Assembly: GCA_035294725.1 (NCBI GenBank)
Contig: DATGKK010000085.1
Coordinates: 1-33,036, forward strand
Direction of reading: 5' to 3'
DNA length: 33,036 bases
Origin: DATGKK01 sp035294725
GTDB lineage: Bacteria > Actinomycetota > Acidimicrobiia > Acidimicrobiales > Bog-793
Part shown: piece after piece, positions 23,363 to 32,967 of the stretch
How the letters are laid out: each line of letters opens with the position of its first letter
Numbering within the stretch: the first letter of the stretch is position 1
Program-made: the position numbers and the translations under genes
The notes under the pieces: model-generated
Told to the model about the DNA's origin: nothing
The model's database searches: none
The model's input: only the letters and a program-made list of their open reading frames with translations

Positions 23363-23959
23363 GTGACCGCATCGCTCGGGGACGGCGGCGCCGCTTCGCC
23401 CGTGCGCCTCCGGGACGAGCAGCCGGCCGGGGAGCGGCTCGTCGAGGCGGTGCAGCGGGCCGCCTTCGGCGACGAGGGCGATGCTGTCGCCCGGCTGCTG
23501 CCCCTCCTCCGCGGATTGATCCTCGAGCGGGGCGGCTGCTCGCTCGTAGCTGAGGAGCCGCTCACTGCCGAGGCTGTGGGCCACGTGATGTGCACGAGAG
23601 CGCTCCTCGACACCCCGCGCCGGCTCGTGGAGGTGCAAGTGCTGAGCCCACTCGGCGTCCTTCCTGCCTACCGGTCCCGGGGCGTCGGCGCCGCCCTCGT
23701 CGCGGCGGCGGTCGACCGGGCCGCGGCGGAGGGCGTGCCGCTCGTCTTCCTCGAGGGCTCTCCCCGCTACTACTCACGCTTCGGGTTCCGCCCCGGCGGC
23801 GACCTCGGGTTCCGCAAGCCTTCGCTCCGGATACCCGACACCGCCTTCCAGGTCATCGCACTCCCCGCTCACGAGGCATGGATGACGGGTACGCTCGTCT
23901 ACCCCGACGCCTTCTGGGAGTGCGACTGCGTCGGCCTTCGGGAGGCGGCCGGCGGCTGA
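23363..23959 (+). CDS. GNAT-family N-acetyltransferase
   Basis: The GTG at 23363 gives 198 residues, ten bases after the tetR stop, so the two are probably cotranscribed. The acetyl-CoA binding motif is VLPAYRSRGVGAALV (R-x-x-G-x-A type). It is followed by PLVFLEGSPRYYSRFGFRP, typical of YhbS-like N-acetyltransferases. The acceptor is unknown. Its place next to the regulator could point to detoxification of an amine intermediate or of the inducer, which is inference only. Confidence 0.85.
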   Translation: MTASLGDGGAASPVRLRDEQPAGERLVEAVQRAAFGDEGDAVARLLPLLRGLILERGGCSLVAEEPLTAEAVGHVMCTRALLDTPRRLVEVQVLSPLGVLPAYRSRGVGAALVAAAVDRAAAEGVPLVFLEGSPRYYSRFGFRPGGDLGFRKPSLRIPDTAFQVIALPAHEAWMTGTLVYPDAFWECDCVGLREAAGG

Positions 23960-24205
23960 GCCGGCGACCGCGGCCGGGCACGGCGCCGGCCCCGAACAGG
24001 ATCGGCGGCCCTACTCTTGACCTGGCCTGTTGCCCGGACCGTTCGACAAGGCGGGCTCGCGCGGATGCTCGATGCCCCCTTCCACACGGCCGGAGGAGCA
24101 CTGAGGGCCCACGCGGCCACCGGGCACAGCCGTGTGGTCCTGCGAGCGGCCACTCGTGACGGCAGTCTCGACCGGAGCCTCCGCCACGCGAGGGGTTCGT
24201 AGCAT

Positions 24206-25153
24206 GTGGCGGTGCACGACGACCCGATCACGGCCCCCCGGGCGCACCACCGTCTCTCCAACGATGAGGTGATCTGGTCCTTCGGTCCCTACCTCGAGCC
24301 CGTGCTCGAGGTCGAGCCGGGCGAGGTCGTCACCTTCGAGACGAACGACTGCTTCACCGGGCAGATCCGCAGCGAGTCGGACCTCGTGACCGGGATCGAC
24401 ATGTCACGCATCAACAGCGCCACCGGCCCGGTCGCCCTCCGCGGCGCCGAGCCCGGCGACTCGCTCGTGGCGGAGATCCTCGACATCCGGCCGGTCGAGT
24501 GGGGTGTCGCCACACTCATCCCCGGCTTCGGTCAGCTCATCGACCAGGTGAAAAGCCCGCTCACCCGCCGCTTCGAGGTGCGCGACGGTGTGGTCCGCCT
24601 GAACGACCGCATCTCCTTCCCCGCAAGCCCCATGGTGGGCGTCGTCGGCCTCGCGACAGGGGGCGAGACGCTCTCGAACGGCCTCGCCGGCGAGCACGGC
24701 GGGAACCTCGACGAGCACTTCCACGGAAAGGGGGCGAGGATCTACCTGCCCGTCCGGCAGCCGGGCGGGCTCTTCGCCGTCGGTGACATGCACGCCTCGA
24801 TGGGCGACGGCGAGATCTGCTTCACCGGCGTGGAGATCGCCGGCGAGGTCGACATCCGCTTCGAGCTGCTAAAGGGCAAGCAGGCGAGGTGGCCGGTGAC
24901 CGAGCTCCCGGGCCACTGGCTCGCCCACGCCACCGCCGCGGACTTCGCGGACGCGCTCCAGCTCGTCTCGGAGGAGGCGGCGCGCCTGCTCGTCGACGAG
25001 CACGGCTTCTCGATGGAGGACGCCTTCATCTTCCTCTCCGTCGCCTGCGATGCAGGAGTGGCCCAGGCGTGCAAGCCGGCGGAGGGCTTCGGTGCCATCG
25101 CCCGCTTCTCGATCCCGAAGATCGACGCCTGCCCGTCGCCGTTCGCCGCCTGA
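24206..25153 (+). CDS. Acetamidase/formamidase family amide hydrolase
   Basis: This 315-residue protein begins at a GTG at 24206 (GTG 24212 is an alternative), with AGGGG upstream. It shows the FmdA/AmdA pattern: EVEPGEVVTFETNDCFTGQI, SATGPVALRGAEPGDSLVAE, FHGKGARIYLPVRQPGGLFA, VGDMHASMGDGEICFTGVE, and the C-terminal FSMEDAFIFLSVACDAGVAQ. The family hydrolyses small amides such as formamide and acetamide to the acid and ammonia in the cytoplasm. The substrate is not certain. It lies 246 bp from the GNAT gene and does not share the TetR operator. Its amide specificity may still connect it to the neighbouring degradation genes. Confidence 0.92.
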   Translation: MAVHDDPITAPRAHHRLSNDEVIWSFGPYLEPVLEVEPGEVVTFETNDCFTGQIRSESDLVTGIDMSRINSATGPVALRGAEPGDSLVAEILDIRPVEWGVATLIPGFGQLIDQVKSPLTRRFEVRDGVVRLNDRISFPASPMVGVVGLATGGETLSNGLAGEHGGNLDEHFHGKGARIYLPVRQPGGLFAVGDMHASMGDGEICFTGVEIAGEVDIRFELLKGKQARWPVTELPGHWLAHATAADFADALQLVSEEAARLLVDEHGFSMEDAFIFLSVACDAGVAQACKPAEGFGAIARFSIPKIDACPSPFAA

Positions 25154-25156
25154 GCA

Positions 25157-25170
25157 GCCCCGTGCGGGGC
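25157..25170. terminator. Short hairpin between convergent genes
   Basis: A hairpin GCCCC-GTGC-GGGGC lies in the 24 bp between the acetamidase stop and the stop of the convergent PPOX gene. It has five GC pairs and a four-base loop but no T tract. A bidirectional terminator is plausible but weak. Confidence 0.35.
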
Positions 25171-25177
25171 GCCGGGT

Positions 25178-25594
25178 TCAGCTCGAGCGGCGGGCGGCGA
25201 GAAGCGCCGGGGTGTTGACCTTCTCGGCGGCGACGAAGTACAGCACCCGTCCCTCCGGACCGACTGGCGGGGCGTAGTCGGCGCCCGTGTACTTCTGCGC
25301 GAGGCGGTCGATGTGGGCACGGGCCTCCTCGCCGGCCACGGTGCGCACGACCCGACCGCGGACCTCGGCCCAGTCGTAGGCGTTCTCGGCCGTGTGGAGC
25401 AAGACCGTCACCCGAGGGTCCCGCGCGAGGTTGCGTGCGGCCTGCCGCTGCGGCTCAGTGTTGACGAGCAGGTGCTCGCCGTCGGTGTCGATCCACCGGA
25501 GCTGGGCCTGGGGTTGGCCGTCCGGCATCAAGGTGACGATGGTGGCGAGGTTCGCCCCCCTCGCGAGCCGGACTGCGTCCTCGTCGAGCGGCAT
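25178..25594 (-). CDS. PPOX-class, probable F420- or flavin-binding oxidoreductase
   Basis: The ATG at 25594 has a strong AAGGAGG ribosome binding site. The 138-residue protein is a split-barrel flavin-binding domain, with LATIVTLMPDGQPQAQLRWI, LLVNTEPQRQAARNLARDPR, VTVLLH and YDWAEVRGRVVRT. Small actinobacterial proteins of this type commonly bind deazaflavin F420, heme or FMN and reduce small substrates. The cofactor cannot be fixed from the sequence. It is convergent with the acetamidase gene. Confidence 0.87.
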   Translation of the reverse strand: MPLDEDAVRLARGANLATIVTLMPDGQPQAQLRWIDTDGEHLLVNTEPQRQAARNLARDPRVTVLLHTAENAYDWAEVRGRVVRTVAGEEARAHIDRLAQKYTGADYAPPVGPEGRVLYFVAAEKVNTPALLAARRSS

Positions 25595-26045
25595 CGTTCC
25601 TCCTTCTCGTGCTCGTAGTTTCGCTGGCAAGAGCGTACGGGAGCAGGCCGGCACCGGGGCGGGCGCCGGACGGCGAGACCACCGCGGCGCCGGTGGTCAG
25701 CAGGCACCCGCCCTCTGGAGTCCTCCACCAGGGCCCGAAGGGCCTGGCCCAGCCGGGCATCGAGTGCCGCCGGCCGGGAGTACCTCCGCGCCGTCTACGG
25801 AACGGAGTACAGCGCGCCGGAGAACCTGGCCCGGCTCCGGAGCCGGGCCATCGGGCCGAAGCGTTCCCTCGCGCTGAGAGAGCTCGCCCTCGGGCTCGAG
25901 GCGCTCCGCAGGTTCGTGGACCACGAGCCGCTGCACCGGGTGCACGAGTGCGTCATCGGCGTCCTCGCTCTCGAGAGCGAGTCCGTCGACCCCCGCCTGT
26001 AGCCTCGTTGCGACCTTGGGCTGAACGGGAGGGACGGTCGAGAAG
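25595..26045. other. Long intergenic region with hairpin
   Basis: This 451 bp region between the PPOX start and the monooxygenase start holds no complete gene. A perfect inverted repeat GACCACCG-CGGCGC-CGGTGGTC (25677-25698) has an eight-pair stem. It lies about 83 bp upstream of the PPOX start. The right half contains a protein-like reading frame without a start codon, listed separately. Confidence 0.45.
25766..26002 (+). pseudogene. Possible gene remnant, unidentified
   Basis: One plus-strand frame reads as protein-like sequence for about 78 codons up to a TAG at 26000: AAGREYLRAVYGTEYSAPEN, LARLRSRAIGPKRSLALREL, ALGLEALRRFVDHEPLHRVH, ECVIGVLALESESVDPRL. The frame is open back to 25619 but has no ATG or upstream GTG. 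The only start is a GTG at 25916, which would leave 28 residues. It ends 44 bp before the monooxygenase gene. It looks like the C-terminal piece of a decayed or start-less gene. I do not recognise the family, and a chance frame in GC-rich DNA remains possible. Confidence 0.3.
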
Positions 26046-27857
<1,812 letters not shown>

Positions 27858-27870
27858 GCAGCGGCGACCT

Positions 27871-27914
27871 CCCGCCGGGGCAGTGCGACCGGCGGGTTCC
27901 CGCCCCGGGGCGGG
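27871..27914. terminator. Two strong hairpins between convergent genes
   Basis: The 58 bp between two convergent stops contain CCCGCCGG-(10 nt)-CCGGCGGG (27871-27896), with an eight-pair stem. Next to it is a perfect 16-base palindrome, CCCGCCCCGGGGCGGG (27899-27914), which ends one base before the stop codon of the minus-strand gene. They probably terminate both transcripts, although there is no T tract on either side. Confidence 0.55.
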
Positions 27915-27915
27915 C

Positions 27916-29367
27916 TCAGCGAGGCGGCGGGACGACGAAGGCGAAGCTCTGCGAGCCCCAGGCGAGGAGCTCGGTCCCGGTCCAGATCACCGGGGAGCTC
28001 GCGCCTTGTCCCTCGAGCACTGCCGGGAGGGCGGGGAGCCGGACCCAGGCCGCCCGGGCGGGATCCCAGGCCCCGAGCCACTGCGGACCGAACCCGTGAC
28101 CGGCACGTACCACCGTGACGAACGCCTTGCCCGTCCACACCCCCGGCCAGGCGGTGACGGCCTCCTGCCCGAGCGCCCGCGACCACCGGTGGGACGAGGC
28201 CGCCTCGAAAGCCGCCAAGGGGACCGGCGGCGGGCAGCCCCACGGGCAGTACTCGCCCCCGGCGACGATGACACCCCGGCCGGTCCAGGCCGTGACGGCC
28301 CCGCCGAGTTGCACCGGCGGGGGCGGGAGCCGCCGCCACGAGCTCGACCCGGCAGGAAGCAGCCAGGCCGCCTCACTCTCACCGACGTAGCCGCAGTTCT
28401 TCCCGCACGGCCCGCTGCGCTGCCAGGTGACGAAGGCCTCCAGGCCGCTACCTGTCCATGCGCCGGCGACGGCGAGCGGGCGCCAGTTGGAACGGGCCGG
28501 GGTGGCCGGAGGGAGCGGCGCAAGCCGGGCCCACGTGTCGGTCGCGGGGTCGAGCGAAAAGACCTGCGCGCCGCCTCGACCGAGGCGGAACGAGGTGTCG
28601 CTACCGAGGACGACGACTCGCCGTCCTGTCCAGATGGCATCGAGCCCTGTCGCCGGCCCTGCCGGGAGCGGCGCCAGCACGTGCCAGGTGTCGCTCGCCG
28701 GCACGTAGGCGGCTACTCGAGCGGTCGGGTGGTTGCCGGCGACCTCGCCCCCGAGCACCACCATCTCGGTCCCCGTCCACACGGCCGCTGCATGGCTCAC
28801 GGCCGGCAACGGCGACGGCGGCAGCATCCGCCACGTCTTGGTCGACGGGTCGTAGGCGGCGCCGTCGCCAAGCGGAACGGCTCCGTCATCGGTGGAGCCG
28901 CCCCAGACGATGAGCTCTCTCCCGGTCCATACCTCGACCTGCCCGGTCCGCGCGGTGAGGGGCCCGCTCGGGAAGGTCACCCACCTCCCGTGGGAGAGCG
29001 CTTGCGCCGAGCTCTCGGGAGAGCCACACCCCGTGGGCTGCCCGGCGCACGGACCGTCAGGCGTGGACGGCAGGCCGCGGCGGGCAGGAGAGACCATGGT
29101 ACGGGGGCTCCTCGAGGTCGGTGGGGCGTGGCGCACGGCGACTACCGCGACCACCCCGATCAGCGCTACGACGGCCGTCACCAGCGCGGCGAGCGGGCCG
29201 GCGTGCCAGATGGCGGAGCGGGGGCGAGATGGGCGCCACCTTGCCGGTGCTCGCACACTTCCGATCTCTGCCCTGCTTCGCGCCTCGGCGGCCGTGACCG
29301 GTGCGACTCCTTCGTCCAGCACCGCCGCCAGTCGCCTGCGCAGCTCGCTCGCGACGTTCTCGCTCAT
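27916..29367 (-). CDS. Membrane-anchored seven-repeat kelch/beta-propeller-like protein, sigma-factor partner
   Basis: The 483-residue protein has a cytoplasmic N-terminal segment (1-55) and one membrane helix at about 57-79 (PLAALVTAVVALIGVVAVVA). The large extracytoplasmic part contains seven copies of a WTG motif: EVWTGRELIVWGG, AVWTGTEMVVLGG, AIWTGRRVVVLGS, GAWTGSGLEAFVT, TAWTGRGVIVAGG, GVWTGKAFVTVVR and VIWTGTELLAWGS. They are spaced about 40-75 residues apart, each with a downstream YDPSTKTW-like strand in most repeats, which suggests a seven-bladed propeller. Its ATG overlaps the stop of an ECF sigma gene as ATGA. The arrangement suggests a membrane sensor or anti-sigma partner, but no ZAS-type zinc anti-sigma motif is visible. 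The ligand is unknown. Confidence 0.75.
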   Translation of the reverse strand: MSENVASELRRRLAAVLDEGVAPVTAAEARSRAEIGSVRAPARWRPSRPRSAIWHAGPLAALVTAVVALIGVVAVVAVRHAPPTSRSPRTMVSPARRGLPSTPDGPCAGQPTGCGSPESSAQALSHGRWVTFPSGPLTARTGQVEVWTGRELIVWGGSTDDGAVPLGDGAAYDPSTKTWRMLPPSPLPAVSHAAAVWTGTEMVVLGGEVAGNHPTARVAAYVPASDTWHVLAPLPAGPATGLDAIWTGRRVVVLGSDTSFRLGRGGAQVFSLDPATDTWARLAPLPPATPARSNWRPLAVAGAWTGSGLEAFVTWQRSGPCGKNCGYVGESEAAWLLPAGSSSWRRLPPPPVQLGGAVTAWTGRGVIVAGGEYCPWGCPPPVPLAAFEAASSHRWSRALGQEAVTAWPGVWTGKAFVTVVRAGHGFGPQWLGAWDPARAAWVRLPALPAVLEGQGASSPVIWTGTELLAWGSQSFAFVVPPPR

Positions 29368-29819
29368 CGCACGTTCTCGACCTTCAGCTCACGGCGGACA
29401 CGCTCGCGCGCCCGCTCGAGGTGTTGCTGCACCGTCGAACGACCGACGCCGAGCACCTCGGCGACCTCGGCATGGGTCCAGGCCGCCCCGTCCACGAGGA
29501 GCAGGACGATCCGCTGGCGCTCGGGGAGCTCGCGCAGGATGCGCTCGAGGGCGGGCTCCACGGCCGGCTCCGCGACCTCCGGTCGCTCCACCACGAACCG
29601 GGCCTTCCGCCGTCTCGTCGCGCTCTGGCCGGCCCGGTACAGGTACGCCACGGGATTGGAGAGCGACGGCAGGCGGTCGCGGTGCTCCCACGCCCACGCG
29701 AGAGCGGCTGCCGTCGCCTCGCGGCCGCGCTCCCGCCCGTAGCGGGCGACGAGGGCGCGCCGCAGGCGCGGTTCCACTGCCAGCACGAAGTGCTCGAACT
29801 CCTCGGCATCGCTCTCCAC
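29364..29819 (-). CDS. ECF-type RNA polymerase sigma factor (short)
   Basis: This 151-residue protein starts at a GTG with GGAGGAG just upstream. Region 2 is reduced (AVEPRLRRALVARYGRERGR, ALAWAWEHRDRLPSLSNPVA, YLYRAGQSATRRRKAR). Region 4 is clear: ALERILRELPERQRIVLLLV, THAEVAEVLGVGRSTVQQHL and ERARERVRRELKVE, with a typical helix-turn-helix. It should direct RNA polymerase to a small regulon. The coupled membrane protein is a likely regulator of its activity. Confidence 0.85.
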   Translation of the reverse strand: MESDAEEFEHFVLAVEPRLRRALVARYGRERGREATAAALAWAWEHRDRLPSLSNPVAYLYRAGQSATRRRKARFVVERPEVAEPAVEPALERILRELPERQRIVLLLVDGAAWTHAEVAEVLGVGRSTVQQHLERARERVRRELKVENVR

Positions 29820-30222
29820 GTCTCCTCCACCGGCCCAGCACCGCCAGCGGCGGCACCCGGCCGAAGCCTGTCACTGGTAAGACCCTCGAGCTGGTCCGCT
29901 GTACGACAGGGCTTCGAGCCACCTACCGGAGCGGGCGGGTGGCGGACACGAGGCGGGAGGTCGGCCGACCCTCTCGCCTCGGCGCGATGAAGCGCGACGG
30001 GGACCCGCCCGAGAGCGGATAGACCGGAAGTGGGGGCGCGCTCTCTGCCCTGCCACATGGCACTGCGCTGCCGGTGCTCTTCGAGCCGGCAGCTCGAGTG
30101 ACCGCGGTGCCACCCCTCGGCCGCCAGCACTGGTTCGCTCGTCGGTGCCGCTGCTGAGACCGTGTCGCGAGCGACGGCGAAGGCCAGCACGAGGGGGCCG
30201 GCGGCTCTGGTAATCATGTCGG
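29820..30222. other. Divergent intergenic region with hairpin
   Basis: This 403 bp region lies between the ECF sigma gene (minus) and the epimerase gene (plus). A strong inverted repeat GCTGCCGG-(11 nt)-CCGGCAGC (30067-30093) has an eight-pair stem, with a nested CTC-TTC-GAG in its loop. Nothing protein-like or tRNA-like was found. An AT-richer TAATCAT at 30211-30217, just before the epimerase ATG at 30223, could be a -10 for a leaderless transcript, but it is weak. Confidence 0.4.
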
Positions 30223-31236
30223 ATGCGTGTCGCCCTGACAGGAGCAGCCGGGTTCATCGGCGCCAAGGTCGCCCTCGAGCTGCTGGACCGGGGGCACGAG
30301 GTGGTGGGGATCGACAACTTCGACGCGACCTACCCGGTCCAGTTGAAGCACGAGCGCGCGGAGCGCCTCGAGCGACGCGAGGGCTTCCGACTGCTGACTG
30401 GGGACATCCGCGCGGAGGCCGACGTCCGGCGGCTGTGCGACCCTCCGCCTGACACCGTCATCCACCTCGCCGCGCAGGGCGGCTTGCGCCGGTCCATGGA
30501 CGAGCCTGCCGCCTTCATCTCGGCCAACATCTCCGGCTTCGGCAACGTGATCAAGGCCGCCCTCGACGCCGGAGCCCGCTCGGTCGTGTACGCCTCCTCG
30601 GGCGCGGTCTACGGCGGCTCCCGGCAGCTTCCCTTCCGGGAGGACGATGCTGCGGCGTTCCCGCTCTCCTTGTACGGAGCGACGAAGCGCTGCGACGAGC
30701 TGCTCGCCTTCGCCTACGCGCACGGGGCGGGGATGCGGTGCACGGGGCTTCGCTTCTCGACCGTGTACGGCACCGACGGCCGACCGGACATGGCGATGTA
30801 CACCTTCGCCCGGCAGATCCGCGACGGACTGCCCGTCCGGGTGCACGGCCACGGAACGATGGTGCGGGACTTCGTCTGGGGCGACGACGTCGCCCACGCC
30901 GTCGTGCTCGCCGCCGAGGACCCGGCCGACTTCGACACCACGCCCGCTGCAGGCGGCCCCCGCCCCGAGGTCGCGGGGGCGCCCTGGCGGGTGCTCAACG
31001 TGGCAACCGGCCGCCAGGTGCGCCTGATCGAGATGGTCCGGCTCGTCGAGATGGCCGTGGGCAAGCCGGCCCGCCTCGAGATGGTCGATGCGCTCGGCGC
31101 CGAGGTCCACGAGAACGGCATGGACGTCTCCGCCCTCCGTTCGACCCTCGGCTTCGTGCCCTCAGTTCAGGTCGAAGAGGGGATCCCGCAGGCCGTCGGG
31201 TGGTACCTCTCCTACCTCGAGCGCACCGCTAGCTGA
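30223..31236 (+). CDS. NAD-dependent sugar epimerase, UDP-glucuronate 4-epimerase-like
   Basis: This 337-residue extended SDR protein has the NAD motif GAAGFIGAKV (7-16), DNFDATYP after strand 2, HLAAQGGLRRS, and the catalytic VYASSGAVYGG with YGATK (Tyr151, Lys155). The segment VYGTDGRPDMAMY (181-193) matches the GRPDMA signature of UDP-glucuronate 4-epimerases. It should interconvert nucleotide-activated uronic acids or hexoses for cell-surface polysaccharides. No ribosome binding site is obvious before the ATG. No glycosyltransferases are adjacent, so the pathway context is lacking. Confidence 0.88.
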   Translation: MRVALTGAAGFIGAKVALELLDRGHEVVGIDNFDATYPVQLKHERAERLERREGFRLLTGDIRAEADVRRLCDPPPDTVIHLAAQGGLRRSMDEPAAFISANISGFGNVIKAALDAGARSVVYASSGAVYGGSRQLPFREDDAAAFPLSLYGATKRCDELLAFAYAHGAGMRCTGLRFSTVYGTDGRPDMAMYTFARQIRDGLPVRVHGHGTMVRDFVWGDDVAHAVVLAAEDPADFDTTPAAGGPRPEVAGAPWRVLNVATGRQVRLIEMVRLVEMAVGKPARLEMVDALGAEVHENGMDVSALRSTLGFVPSVQVEEGIPQAVGWYLSYLERTAS

Positions 31237-31265
31237 GCGGGCTCTACCGGCCGGGATCAGACGCA

Positions 31266-31290
31266 GGGTTGGCGGCGGCCGGCGTAACCC
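31266..31290. terminator. Possible hairpin between convergent genes
   Basis: GGGTT and AACCC, separated by 15 GC-rich bases, lie between the epimerase stop and the stop of the convergent membrane-protein gene. The stem is short, and the call is weak. Confidence 0.28.
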
Positions 31291-31291
31291 C

Positions 31292-32254
31292 TCAGCTGTG
31301 CCCGTGGCCGGAGCTGTTCCCGGAGCCTGCGCTGCTGTGCCCGTGGCTCTTCGAGTCGGCGTGCGACGTCCCCTTCGAGCTGTGGCCGTCGCTCGCCTGG
31401 TCCGCGGTCGAGGTGCCCCCGCTGTTGGGCGTCGTCACCTTGGCGTGCGAACCGGAGCGTCCTGCGCTCGACGGCTTGCCGGCGTCCGACGGGCGGTTGC
31501 TCTTGCCGTTCCCCCCGCCGTGGCCGGAGCCCGAGTGCGACGGGGGTGCCGTCACCACGCCCTGGCAGTAGGTGATCGTGGCGGCGATGCTGCCGCCGTT
31601 CTCTGCGATGAGCGCCTTGAAGGCGGTCGAGCCGTCCTGGGGCGGCGACATCGAGCTCACGCTCGAGTCCGTGTTCCCCGCGAGGAACGCCCTGCAGAGC
31701 CCGAACTGGGCATTGGCGTTCGCAGGACCCGTTGCCGGGATCGAGCTCGTGCTCGTGTTCTGGTTCGACTGCCGCCCCGCCTGAGATCCGGGCGAGTCCG
31801 ATGAGTGCTGGCCGACGTGCGCCGCCGCGGTGTCGAGGCCAGCGGTCGCATGGGCCGAGGCGTGGCTAGTCTGCCCCGGCAACGAGCCGGTGGCCGCTGC
31901 AGCCGCGGTGCCAATACCGAGCACGGCGGCGGTCGCGCCGAGGGCAGCCTTGGCGGTGAACAGCTTGGACAGCATGGAGTGTCTCCTTTGTGTCAACACG
32001 GGGGCGGCTTCCAATGAGGAGCGCACCGCCAGTGCTGCAGCAGAGACCACCTCGGCCCGACGCTCGGCCTCCACGGCGCTGCCGGCGGCAGTCGCCGTGG
32101 CGAAGAGCGCAGCCACGGCCCGAAGCTCCACCGGCGCGTCGTCGGGGTCGAGCCGGCCGGACAGGAGCCGGTCGACCACCTCGTCGGCGTAACCGGATCG
32201 GTGAGTCTCCAAGAAGCGGTACATCTCACCGGAGCTATCGAGGATGTCGCTCAT
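31292..32254 (-). CDS. Single-pass membrane protein coupled to ECF sigma factor, possible anti-sigma partner
   Basis: This 320-residue protein has a cytoplasmic N-terminal domain of about 95 mostly helical residues (SGYADEVVDRLLSGRLDPDD). A membrane helix follows at about 97-122 (LFTAKAALGATAAVLGIGTA). The extracytoplasmic part holds two cysteines, AQFGLCRAF (187) and ITYCQGVV (230), which may form a disulfide in a small domain. The C-terminal 80 residues are almost entirely Ser, Gly, His, Lys and Asn (for example SHADSKSHGHSSAG). The ATG overlaps the ECF sigma stop as ATGA. An anti-sigma role is inferred from topology and coupling only, because no known anti-sigma motif is visible. The His-rich tail could bind metals. 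Confidence 0.72.
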   Translation of the reverse strand: MSDILDSSGEMYRFLETHRSGYADEVVDRLLSGRLDPDDAPVELRAVAALFATATAAGSAVEAERRAEVVSAAALAVRSSLEAAPVLTQRRHSMLSKLFTAKAALGATAAVLGIGTAAAAATGSLPGQTSHASAHATAGLDTAAAHVGQHSSDSPGSQAGRQSNQNTSTSSIPATGPANANAQFGLCRAFLAGNTDSSVSSMSPPQDGSTAFKALIAENGGSIAATITYCQGVVTAPPSHSGSGHGGGNGKSNRPSDAGKPSSAGRSGSHAKVTTPNSGGTSTADQASDGHSSKGTSHADSKSHGHSSAGSGNSSGHGHS

Positions 32255-32838
32255 CGCGTTACCGCCTCGAGAGAGAGCTCACGTGCCAACTTCTTCAGCG
32301 CGCGGTGCTGGAGCACGCGCACCGTCCCCGGCCGCTTGTCGAGGATCACCGCCACCTCCTCTACGTCGAGGCCCGCAAGGAGCCGGAGCAGCACCACGTC
32401 GGCCTGATCCCGGTTCAGCACGGACCCGATCCATTCCACCGCCTCTCGAGCCGAGATGGCCTCGGTCACGAGGCTCCCGGGCTCGGCATGCTCGACCATC
32501 GCCGGGGCGAACCGCTCGCCCCGTTCGGCGAGATCGGCCGGATCCATCGGGTCGCTTGGCCGCTGGTGCCGCCAGTAGTCGACGAGCCGCCGGTGGGCGA
32601 TGGTGAACAGGAACGAGCGGAACCCCCGCTCGTCCCCTTCGAACCGCCCAAGGCTCCTCGCCAGCTGGAGCCAGGTGTCGGACGCGAGGTCCTCCGCCTC
32701 CTGCGGGAGGCGAGCGGCGAAGTAGCGGACGAGCGCGGAGTTGAATTCGTCGTAGAGCCGCGCGAACCCCTGCTCGTCGCCACGCTGCGCTGCGAGCAGC
32801 ACCTCCGAGAAGTTGTCGCCGGCGAGCATGCGGCTCAC
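32251..32838 (-). CDS. ECF-type RNA polymerase sigma factor
   Basis: This 195-residue protein has sigma region 2 (FARLYDEFNSALVRYFAARL, EAEDLASDTWLQLARSLGRF, FRSFLFTIAHRRLVDYWRHQ) and region 4 (VLNRDQADVVLLRLLAGLDV, EEVAVILDKRPGTVRVLQHR, ALKKLAREL), spaced as in ECF sigma factors. The start is a GTG at 32838 or an ATG at 32829, and neither has a good ribosome binding site, so a leaderless transcript is possible. It is coupled by ATGA to the membrane protein downstream, giving the second sigma/membrane-protein module in the window. Confidence 0.9.
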   Translation of the reverse strand: MSRMLAGDNFSEVLLAAQRGDEQGFARLYDEFNSALVRYFAARLPQEAEDLASDTWLQLARSLGRFEGDERGFRSFLFTIAHRRLVDYWRHQRPSDPMDPADLAERGERFAPAMVEHAEPGSLVTEAISAREAVEWIGSVLNRDQADVVLLRLLAGLDVEEVAVILDKRPGTVRVLQHRALKKLARELSLEAVTR

Positions 32839-32920
32839 ATTCTGACAGATCTGATCTCACCCTGCGCGTTCGAGACCTCACAGAGAGCGCTCGCCGAGCC
32901 GACCGGTGCTCTAGGAGCGT

Positions 32921-32943
32921 GGGTCAGAATCCACCACTGACCC
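32921..32943. promoter_or_regulatory. Inverted repeat, operator candidate
   Basis: The perfect seven-base inverted repeat GGGTCAG / CTGACCC flanks nine bases (AATCCACCA) in the divergent region between the ECF sigma gene and the partial gene at 32968. It lies 24 bp upstream of that ATG, and a regulator-binding site is possible. Confidence 0.4.
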
Positions 32944-32967
32944 CCTCGTAGCGGCGAGAATTTTCTC

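Noticed and set aside
29881..29960. A tRNA-like patch with GGGCTTCGAGCC
   Set aside because: No acceptor stem, anticodon arm or proper T-loop could be folded around it on either strand.
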